Source: Clostridia bacterium
Lineage (GTDB): Bacteria > Bacillota_A > Clostridia > Oscillospirales > CAG-272
Direction of reading: 5' to 3'
DNA: 6,721 nucleotides
Assembly (NCBI GenBank): GCA_017935805.1
Contig: JAGBGV010000088.1
Location: 1-6,721, forward strand
Shown: piece after piece, positions 1-5,440 of the stretch
How the letters are laid out: every line of letters starts with the position of its first letter
Position numbering within the stretch: position 1 is the stretch's first letter
Notes under the pieces: generated by a model
The model's database searches: none
What the model saw: the letters and a program-made list of their open reading frames with translations, nothing else
What the model was told of the DNA's origin: nothing
Position numbers and translations under genes: made by a program

Positions 1-915
1 GGCAAAATTGTATCCGCCGTAGCTGTAGTGTATTCTGTACGCAGGGTTCAGAAGTCCGTATTCCATCAATGTACCGCTGCCTGTAACAAGAGCAACCGCT
101 GAGTCGCCCGTCAGCTCAATAAGGGTGTAAAGGGAGTTGAGGTACATATCAATGTTGATATCGTAATATCGGCTTCCCTTCTCCGGTGTGGGGTAAAGAA
201 GCGCGAGATCGATCGTCTGTGCGTTATCCGCCGACATTCTGTCTACCGCCACAAAGAGATCCTCGCCGTGGTAGATCATAAAGTTATCTGCAAGATAGTA
301 ATCACTCTGGCTCATACCGGAGAGAAGCAGGGGCTTGAGGATATAAGTGATTGGCTGAAGGATTATCTCCGCGCTGGTGCTTGAGATGATATACACCGCG
401 TTTCTTCCTTCAACAGATGCGTAATATCCGCCGCCTGTGATCATCTTGTCGCCAATATAAACTGTTTCGACCCGACCGTCAGTTGTGGTAATACTGCGGG
501 AAGCCTGTGGTGTATCAAGACCGTATTCCGCCAGCGCTGACGCATCAAGATCCTTCGCAACACGGGAATGTGCAACGGGGGTAGCGATAAGAGATGCAAA
601 GCCCATATCGTCAAATGCAAGTCCCGCTGTGTTCTCAAGCTGGAATTTGTCGGATGCATTTCTGAATATGCGGTATTTACCGTCCTTGTTTTCTACGTTG
701 ATCTCCTGTATCTCAGAGCGAGCTATAGGCGGGATAATGTAGAAGTTCGAAAGCTTGTCGGAGATTCTCACTTCCCCGTCCATTAAGTCAAGCTCAACGA
801 TCCCGCTGTCCCCTTCACGAAGAAGCGGAGCGATAAAGAGGAAATACGCCAGAAGCAGAAGAAGTGCCAAGGCAGCGAGAACGATTATAAGTATCTTTTT
901 CTTTTTTACCTTCAT
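1..915 (-). CDS. DUF4340 domain membrane-anchored protein (3' end outside window)
   Basis: I translated the minus strand from the ATG at 915-913; the frame stays open for 305 codons to the window edge, so the C-terminus is missing. The protein starts with a lysine-rich MKVKKKK, then a single hydrophobic helix at about residues 8-28, which predicts an N-in anchor with the rest outside the cytoplasmic membrane. The extracytoplasmic part matches the DUF4340 pattern: a strand-rich stretch ending in YGLDTP (residues 131-136), then a D-G turn, YIGD (153-156) and a YYASVEG...VYII run (164-177). Family function is unknown; members commonly sit beside GldG-type ABC cassettes, as here. The start is well supported: AGGAG at 925-929 lies 9 bases upstream, inside the gldG-like gene, and the ATG overlaps that gene's TGA as ATGA. 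It is the last visible gene of the ABC operon and is inferred to be an accessory subunit of the same complex. No catalytic motif is recognised. Confidence 0.87.
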   Translation of the reverse strand, partial: MKVKKKKILIIVLAALALLLLLAYFLFIAPLLREGDSGIVELDLMDGEVRISDKLSNFYIIPPIARSEIQEINVENKDGKYRIFRNASDKFQLENTAGLAFDDMGFASLIATPVAHSRVAKDLDASALAEYGLDTPQASRSITTTDGRVETVYIGDKMITGGGYYASVEGRNAVYIISSTSAEIILQPITYILKPLLLSGMSQSDYYLADNFMIYHGEDLFVAVDRMSADNAQTIDLALLYPTPEKGSRYYDINIDMYLNSLYTLIELTGDSAVALVTGSGTLMEYGLLNPAYRIHYSYGGYNFA

Positions 916-2405
916 GAGTGCTTTCTCCTGATCATGATAACAGCACCGCAGATCACTACGATCACGGGAATTATAAGGGTAACAGCCAAGGTCAGCTTCT
1001 GTGCCTGCGCTGTGGTAATAACGATCTCGCTGTCATCAAAGGGCTTGTATTTCAGTGCCGCAAGAACACGCTCTCTGCCTGTTGCCTTCATAGCGGCGGC
1101 GATAATGTCCTCGTTTGCGAATGCATTGGAGTTGATATATCCGTCAGCTGCAAATGTAGGCGAGCCGATTGCCATTACATATGAGTAATAGTACTCGTTT
1201 TCGACGATTCTTGACTCTCTTGTAACAGTCATTACGTTGTACGAGCCTGTTTTCGTGGGCATTCCGTTCACCATAAGCTCGGATGTGTCCGCAGATTTAA
1301 GCACAGATGAAGCTATGCGTGTGCCGTTAAGAGTTTCGTTTGTTTCCCAAAGAAGCTCGATAGGTGCGGCCTCGCGGATGAGAGTTTTCGGGGGAGTGGA
1401 AAGTGTGTTGAGGTCTGCGTAAATTGATCCGCCCATTGTGTTGGGCTGATACTCGGTAATAATGGTATATCCGTCAACTGACATGGAGTTTCCGTGGTCG
1501 CGGACGGTGTTATTCGCCATGAAGGAGATACCCCACTCCTCAAGGAATTCGTTAAGGTTTGTGAGATTTCCCACATATTCGGGATCGCACAGCACGATAA
1601 GGCATCCGTAATTGTCAAGGAACTTGTCCAGCTTTTCGATCTCGTTTTTCGCCTTGTCCTCAGCTTCAGCACCGATAAAGTCGTACATGGGGTTGTAGAT
1701 TACCATAACGCGGCAGTCGGGAGATACCTCTTCTGTTGCAAGGTCCAGAGTTTCAACCTCATATCCGTTTTCTGCAAAAACAGAAGCTATGGAAAGCGCG
1801 TTGTTAATGTCCTCGCCGTGCTCTGTTGTGAACACTACCTTGGGAGTCTCGGTCTGTGTCACCTGCATGATGCCGGAGATAAGACGCTTCTCACCATTGT
1901 ATGCCCAAACGGTGGAAATATCGGTGGGCTCGTTATACATATAGAACGCATTTATGGCGAACACTCTCACCTCTCCGTTCGATTCGAGGATAACGGAGTT
2001 GGGGTCGATAACGGAAGCGGTAGTGTTATAGAACTCGCGGAAGAATTCGGGATTCTTCTCAACATTTTCGCAATGAACGTGGATGTTGGGGAACTCTTCC
2101 TCAAGCTGAAGAGCTGTAGTGTATACAAATCTGGTGAAAGCGGAGTAGTTACCTGTGAGAAGCACGTCGGGCTCGCTGGCGAAGTAGATGTTTACCTCTT
2201 CAGTGATGTCGGACATGATCTCCTTCGCTTCCTCGGAAAGGGTGAACACCTGCTCCTTTGTCATATCAACCCGCCACATATACTTGTCGCCAAGAGCTGT
2301 GAAAATAATATTGAAGATCACAACGAACGCAACAAATGCGGCTGTAAAAACTGTAGCAAGGGAGCCGTACTTGAACTTTTTGCTTTTAAGGAAATTTCGT
2401 CTCAT
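912..2405 (-). CDS. GldG-family ABC transporter-associated extracytoplasmic protein
   Basis: This 497-residue protein has the GldG architecture. A basic N-terminus is followed by a membrane helix at about 14-38, then the family-typical opening DMTKEQVFTLSEEAKEIM (47-64), which resembles the usual DLT...tLS motif. A long mixed alpha/beta domain follows, with EKRLISGI (172-179), EHGED (195-199; members usually show GHGE) and a later LIVLCDPEY segment. A second helix at about 471-492 is followed by RRKHS. Both ends are predicted to be cytoplasmic, with some 430 residues outside. In Flavobacterium, GldG works with GldA and GldF in gliding; in Firmicutes the role is uncharacterised, so gliding should not be inferred. 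The ribosome site AAGGAGGG (2411-2418) overlaps the stop codon of the permease gene, and only 11 bases separate the two genes, which predicts translational coupling. The gene ends in a 4-base ATGA overlap with the DUF4340 gene. Family call is firm; substrate is unknown. Confidence 0.9.
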   Translation of the reverse strand: MRRNFLKSKKFKYGSLATVFTAAFVAFVVIFNIIFTALGDKYMWRVDMTKEQVFTLSEEAKEIMSDITEEVNIYFASEPDVLLTGNYSAFTRFVYTTALQLEEEFPNIHVHCENVEKNPEFFREFYNTTASVIDPNSVILESNGEVRVFAINAFYMYNEPTDISTVWAYNGEKRLISGIMQVTQTETPKVVFTTEHGEDINNALSIASVFAENGYEVETLDLATEEVSPDCRVMVIYNPMYDFIGAEAEDKAKNEIEKLDKFLDNYGCLIVLCDPEYVGNLTNLNEFLEEWGISFMANNTVRDHGNSMSVDGYTIITEYQPNTMGGSIYADLNTLSTPPKTLIREAAPIELLWETNETLNGTRIASSVLKSADTSELMVNGMPTKTGSYNVMTVTRESRIVENEYYYSYVMAIGSPTFAADGYINSNAFANEDIIAAAMKATGRERVLAALKYKPFDDSEIVITTAQAQKLTLAVTLIIPVIVVICGAVIMIRRKHS

Positions 2406-2410
2406 GTCAG

Positions 2411-2418
2411 CCCTCCTT
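2411..2418 (-). promoter_or_regulatory. Shine-Dalgarno site of the GldG-like gene, overlapping the upstream stop
   Basis: The minus strand reads TAAGGAGGGCTGACATG across this point. AAGGAGGG is a near-perfect anti-16S match placed 5 bases before the ATG at 2405-2403. Its first two As belong to the TAA stop (2419-2417) of the permease gene. A ribosome terminating on the permease message would therefore sit on the next initiation site, which favours re-initiation. The sequence is seen directly; coupling is inferred. Confidence 0.85.
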
Positions 2419-3121
2419 ATGCGTATCTTCTGCCTTCATAAACGCGAACGCTGAGGAACAGGAATATCGCAGTTATGGAAATGTAGTAAACGGTTGCGGC
2501 AATATCAAACTCGCCGTAAACGAAGTTGTCAAAACGGGAGTAGATGGACACCCAGCTCAGCACCTTGCGGATGAAGTAGGAGTCGATAATATTGTTAAAA
2601 ATTGAGGTTGCGGAGAGCACGAGAAGTGTGCCCATAGTGCCGATGCAAGCGGTAACGGTGCTTTCGGTCAGGGTGGAGATAAACATACCGACTGCGATAA
2701 AGCACATACCGATAAGCAGCATAGCAATGAGGCATCCCACAGCCTTGCCAACATTAGGTGTACCGTAGTTGAACAGAGGCAGATAGTAGAGGCAGCTTAC
2801 AAGCACAGATCCGCCGAACATAGTGAACGCTGCAAGGAATTTTGCAAATACCATACCCGTAATGGATATAGGCGCGGTGAGGAGCAGCTGTTCTGTGCGT
2901 GCGCGTCTCTCCTCGGCAAAGCCTCTCATTGTGAGAATTGGCACGATAACCACGTATCCGAGTATCATTGTCTGGAAATATCCCGACACGTCAGAGGTCT
3001 GGGAATAGTATGTAGACATTGCGAACACAAATCCCGATACCGACAGGAATACTCCGAGGAATACATATCCGAGAGGTGTGGTGAAATAAGTGCGCATTTC
3101 CTTTTTGTATATTGCGAGCAT
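2417..3121 (-). CDS. ABC-2 type permease subunit, GldF-like
   Basis: This is a complete 234-residue integral membrane protein of the ABC-2 permease class. Hydrophobic segments lie at roughly 16-36, 50-66, 90-112, 130-150, 156-175 and 207-227, giving six likely helices. Between the second and third is the hallmark cytoplasmic element TMRGFAEERRARTEQLLLTA (64-83), which matches the aEEkr.GTiElLLt.P pattern that contacts the ATPase in this class. The length is normal for a GldF-type half transporter; with one permease and one ATPase gene in the operon, a homodimer of each is expected. The ATG at 3121-3119 shares one base with the TAA stop of the ATPase gene (TAATG), so translation is probably coupled. 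The upstream GGAAGGGGGAAG is purine-rich but a weaker ribosome site than those of the next two genes, consistent with dependence on coupling. Direction of transport and substrate cannot be read from the sequence. Confidence 0.9.
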   Translation of the reverse strand: MLAIYKKEMRTYFTTPLGYVFLGVFLSVSGFVFAMSTYYSQTSDVSGYFQTMILGYVVIVPILTMRGFAEERRARTEQLLLTAPISITGMVFAKFLAAFTMFGGSVLVSCLYYLPLFNYGTPNVGKAVGCLIAMLLIGMCFIAVGMFISTLTESTVTACIGTMGTLLVLSATSIFNNIIDSYFIRKVLSWVSIYSRFDNFVYGEFDIAATVYYISITAIFLFLSVRVYEGRRYA

Positions 3122-4092
3122 TATTTTCTTCCCCCTTCCTCGGACTTGTCCATAATTCTGATAAATATCTCTTCAAGATTCATCTGCGCCGCTTCAAGAC
3201 CGATGATAGGCTTTCCCTGCTTGCTCATTTCAAAGAACAAGGGCTTTCTGATATCCACACCCGGTGCGGCTTCGATAATGTAAGTATAGCTGTCAAGCTC
3301 GCGCTCGCCTGTTACCTCAACTCTTGTAACGCCCTGAACAGAGCGAAGAGCATTCATGACCTCGCGCTGAGGACCGCAGATCTTTGCAGTAAAGCGGCGG
3401 CTGTCCTGAACTACCTCAGCGAGGCTCTCGATCTTTTCGTCAGCCACGATCTTGCCTTCATTGATGATTACAACTCTGTCGCAAACGGACTGCACCTCGG
3501 AGAGAATGTGGGTAGAGAGGATCACGGTATGAGTCTTACCGAGATTTCTGATAAGATTGCGTATCTCAATGATCTGCTTCGGGTCAAGACCAACAGTCGG
3601 CTCGTCGAAAATGATAATAGGCGGGTTGCCTACAAGTGCCTGAGCAATGCCAACTCTCTGACGGTAGCCTTTTGAGAGATTCTTGATGAGTCTGCGTCTC
3701 ACGTCCTCGATCTTTGTGACGCTTCTGACCTCTTCGAGATGCTTTTTGCGGTTCAGCGTGCATCCCTTCAGCTCGTAAACGAATTTGAGATACTCTTCTA
3801 CAGTCATATCAATATACAGCGGGGGCTGCTCGGGCAAGAATCCGATGAGCTTTTTTGCCTCGTCCGGGTTCTCGAAGATGTCGATACCGCCCACTTTCAC
3901 TTCACCCGATGTGGATGAAAGGTAGCCTGTGATAATATTCATGGCAGTTGACTTGCCTGCGCCGTTTGGACCGAGAAATCCGACTATCTCACCCTTGCCA
4001 ACGGAAAAGCTCACGTCGTCAAGAGCATATTTTGAGCCGAAATTCTTAACAAGATTACTGATCCGGATCATAAATTTCTTTGTATCCTCCAT
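3121..4092 (-). CDS. ABC transporter ATP-binding protein, GldA-like
   Basis: This 323-residue cytoplasmic ATPase has every ABC motif in order and intact: Walker A GPNGAGKST (41-49), Q-loop glutamine in LPEQPP (Q89), signature LSKGYRQR (139-146), Walker B IIIFDEP with catalytic Glu (E164), D-loop GLD (168-170) and H-loop STH (H195). The LSKGY signature is typical of the CcmA/GldA/NatA-like subclass that partners ABC-2 permeases. About 100 residues beyond the nucleotide-binding fold form a C-terminal accessory domain of the DUF4162 kind often seen in this subclass. It is first in the four-gene operon and should power the GldF-like permease. The start is uncertain. The ATG at 4092-4090 has no visible ribosome site upstream, while Met8 at 4071-4069 (MIRISNLVKNFG) begins where relatives usually begin and has GGAGGA at 4085-4090, though 13-14 bases away. 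The longer form is given because it is open and the spacing of the alternative is long. Confidence 0.93.
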   Translation of the reverse strand: MEDTKKFMIRISNLVKNFGSKYALDDVSFSVGKGEIVGFLGPNGAGKSTAMNIITGYLSSTSGEVKVGGIDIFENPDEAKKLIGFLPEQPPLYIDMTVEEYLKFVYELKGCTLNRKKHLEEVRSVTKIEDVRRRLIKNLSKGYRQRVGIAQALVGNPPIIIFDEPTVGLDPKQIIEIRNLIRNLGKTHTVILSTHILSEVQSVCDRVVIINEGKIVADEKIESLAEVVQDSRRFTAKICGPQREVMNALRSVQGVTRVEVTGERELDSYTYIIEAAPGVDIRKPLFFEMSKQGKPIIGLEAAQMNLEEIFIRIMDKSEEGGRK

Positions 4093-4126
4093 TCGGTTTT
4101 ACTCGAACTTATTTGCATAGTTACTG

Positions 4127-4143
4127 ATTATACTATTATATCA
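4127..4143 (-). promoter_or_regulatory. Predicted extended -10 promoter of the ABC operon
   Basis: The minus strand carries TGATATAAT at 4143-4135, which is a perfect TATAAT (4140-4135) with the TGn extension one base upstream. No good -35 hexamer lies at 16-18 bases, which is common for extended -10 promoters. A second perfect TATAAT at 4132-4127 overlaps the expected start region of the first and has only a poor -35 candidate (TTTATA). Transcription would begin near 4128 or about 4120, leaving a leader of roughly 30-40 bases before the ATG at 4092. The region is AT-rich, so chance matches are possible. No operator or riboswitch fold was seen. Confidence 0.55.
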
Positions 4144-4178
4144 CGGAATTATAAATAAATCTTGAACAAATATATATT

Positions 4179-4213
4179 AGCCGCGGCTTTGTGTGATTTT
4201 TTAGTGATGCGGC
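4179..4213 (-). terminator. Possible weak terminator after pgeF
   Basis: Downstream of the pgeF stop, the minus strand has GCCGC (4213-4209) that can pair with GCGGC (4184-4180), followed by TAATATATATTTG. The stem is only 5 bp with a loop of about 24 bases and there is no clean T run, so intrinsic termination is doubtful. The 3' arm lies inside a perfect 10-base palindrome, AGCCGCGGCT (4179-4188). A separate promoter follows, which is the main reason to think transcription units are divided here. Confidence 0.3.
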
Positions 4214-4226
4214 AATGAAAATTCTC

Positions 4227-5048
4227 TTATGGCAGAATAACGATGCCCGCACCCATTGTTCCCCGTCTGCCGCCGCTTTTACGGTGAGAGAAGAACGTCT
4301 CGCTATCACAAGCGGTGCAATAAGGGGAAACTTCCACCTGCTCGGGAGAGATTCCGGCATATGAGAGTATCTCCAGATTCATTCCCGTAAGGTCCGCCAT
4401 GTATTTTCCTGCCACATGGGTGGACTTGATGTGCCGTGCGGCAAACTCAGGTGAGCGTATCTCGCTGACAGAGGTGTAAAAGTCCTCGCCCACCTCGTAA
4501 CAGCAGTAACCGATATGAGTACCGATCGCCACGCGAACAGTTTCACGTCTGCAGCCGAGAGAGAGCATTTTCTCCACGGTTACAGCGGCAATTCCGTTCA
4601 CCGTGCCCCTCCAGCCCGCATGAGCCGCACCGATAACGGGACTTCCGTCCGCTTTTGATCCCGCAAAAAGTATAGGCACGCAGTCCGCCACGCGAACAAT
4701 GGGCATTACCCCGGGGATATCCGTCACAAATCCGTCCGCATCCTCACCCATATCGAGCGAATATCCCTCTCCCGCGTTTGCTTTGTCAATTAGGCGCACA
4801 TTTGCCGAGTGGATCTGGTGAGCGCATACAACAGACTCACCCCCGAGGATATCCCCACTCACAGCGCGGGCAAAAATATCGATGTTGCGACGAACGTTTT
4901 CTTCTGTGTCGCCAAGTCCGCGGGTCAGATTAAGGGATGAAAGATGAGGAATAGTGCTCACTCCACCCTCTCTGGCAGAAAAGCCGTGCATCACACCGCG
5001 AGACTCAATCAGCGAGGATCGGTAAAGTATTCCGGATTTATAAAACAT
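4227..5048 (-). CDS. pgeF: Peptidoglycan editing factor PgeF (YfiH/laccase-domain family)
   Basis: This complete 273-residue protein is a normal-length member of the YfiH/DUF152 family, once called polyphenol oxidase or laccase-like. The three metal-site residues of the family are in place: His80 in AHQIHSANV, Cys123 in VADCVPILFA and His143 in AAHAGWRG, corresponding to H71, C107 and H124 of E. coli YfiH. The N-terminal HGFSAREGGVS (21-31) with NLTRGLGD (40-47) and the C-terminal YCTACDSETFFSHR are also typical. In E. coli, PgeF corrects peptidoglycan precursors that received L-serine in place of L-alanine; some relatives are reported to act on purine nucleosides, so activity should be tested. 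It is a cytoplasmic protein without a signal peptide. The start is set by GGAGG at 5053-5057, 4 bases before the ATG. It appears to stand alone: 392 bases separate it from gpmI and 134 bases, with a promoter, from the ABC operon. I could not find a convincing promoter for it. Confidence 0.94.
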   Translation of the reverse strand: MFYKSGILYRSSLIESRGVMHGFSAREGGVSTIPHLSSLNLTRGLGDTEENVRRNIDIFARAVSGDILGGESVVCAHQIHSANVRLIDKANAGEGYSLDMGEDADGFVTDIPGVMPIVRVADCVPILFAGSKADGSPVIGAAHAGWRGTVNGIAAVTVEKMLSLGCRRETVRVAIGTHIGYCCYEVGEDFYTSVSEIRSPEFAARHIKSTHVAGKYMADLTGMNLEILSYAGISPEQVEVSPYCTACDSETFFSHRKSGGRRGTMGAGIVILP

Positions 5049-5160
5049 AACGCCTCCAAATATAAATATACAACCAAGTTCTCAAAAATAGATTGTTTAT
5101 CTTCAGCCTACATGATGCACTTTTTGGTAATCAAGATAAGATGGTATTCTCAACAGCTTA
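5049..5160. other. Leader region of pgeF, no gene seen
   Basis: Between the pgeF start and the hairpin repeat there is AT-rich sequence containing the pgeF ribosome site (GGAGG, 5053-5057) but no credible coding frame on either strand. A minus-strand TTGAGA (5085-5080) and TATATT (5064-5059) look promoter-like, but they are 15 bases apart and the -10 nearly touches the ribosome site, so I do not call them. Nothing else stands out. Confidence 0.4.
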
Positions 5161-5322
5161 ATTGACGGCTTCATTTGCCTTCCTCCGAGAGGAAGGGGGA
5201 CCGTTTACGGTGGAAGGAGCCAGCGGCACTTTATAAAACACTCTGCGTATTATTCTGCACTCTCCCCCACCCACTTCGTGGGAGCCCCCTATAACGAAGT
5301 TATGGCCGGATGGGGCCTTTTG
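5161..5322. repeat. Hairpin-rich dispersed-repeat-like element
   Basis: This noncoding stretch consists largely of short perfect inverted repeats. In plus-strand order: CCTTCCTC-CGA-GAGGAAGG (5178-5196, 8-bp stem, 3-base loop), ACCG-TTTA-CGGT (5200-5211), CCCAC-TTC-GTGGG (5270-5282) and ATAAC-GAA-GTTAT (5291-5303). The last is enclosed by a GCCCC/GGGGC stem (5284-5288 with 5312-5316), with GGCC (5304-5307) and GGCC (5314-5317) as a competing pair. A structure-poor spacer at about 5212-5262 separates the two halves. The wording of the element (a TTGACGGCTTCATTTGCC left end, the small hairpins, and a GGGGCCTTTTG right end) resembles dispersed repeats I recall from gut Clostridia, often mis-annotated as short hypothetical proteins; this recollection is unverified. 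It has no transposase and the boundaries are approximate. It could be a non-autonomous MITE-like element, a REP-like palindromic unit, or a structured transcript. Confidence 0.6.
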
Positions 5323-5397
5323 TTGACACCGATTCCTACTCATTCCACACAACAATTAAGTTGCAAATTACAGTATCACTCAGACTTTATATACAAC

Positions 5398-5429
5398 AAA
5401 GCCGCAAGCAATTATCTCACCGCGGCTTT
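5398..5429 (-). terminator. Predicted hairpin terminator of gpmI
   Basis: An 8-bp perfect inverted repeat, AAAGCCGC (5398-5405) and GCGGCTTT (5422-5429), encloses a 16-base loop and begins 11 bases past the gpmI stop. On the minus strand the stem is followed by GTTGTATATAAAG, so the T tract is interrupted (CTTTGTTGTATAT) and the terminator is of moderate quality. On the plus strand the stem is followed by ATTCTAATTAATTATT, so it may also work in the other direction, although no plus-strand gene ends here. Confidence 0.6.
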
Positions 5430-5440
5430 ATTCTAATTAA

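Noticed and set aside
1494..2441. Long plus-strand open frame of 315 codons
   Set aside because: It lies antisense to the GldG-like gene, is Cys/Val/His-rich with no recognisable family, and has no convincing start context. The minus-strand frame has clear family motifs and a strong ribosome site.
3112..3675. Plus-strand open frame of 187 codons
   Set aside because: It is antisense to the ABC ATPase, which has all catalytic motifs; the plus-strand product resembles no family I know.
5059..5085. Minus-strand TTGAGA/TATATT pair ahead of pgeF
   Set aside because: The spacer is only 15 bases and the -10 box ends one base before the ribosome site, so the transcript would lack the site.
5178..5303. 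Repeated hairpins read as a possible CRISPR array or attachment site
   Set aside because: The hairpins differ in sequence and spacing, there are no regular direct repeats with unique spacers, and no cas or integrase gene is nearby.
5323..5328. Plus-strand TTGACA, a perfect -35 hexamer
   Set aside because: No -10 like hexamer lies 15-19 bases downstream (the 17-base position reads CACACA), and no plus-strand gene follows.
5158..5355. Small minus-strand open frame of 65 codons across the hairpin repeat
   Set aside because: It is read straight through the palindromic element, has low-complexity basic composition and no ribosome site. Such frames are typical false calls in dispersed repeats.
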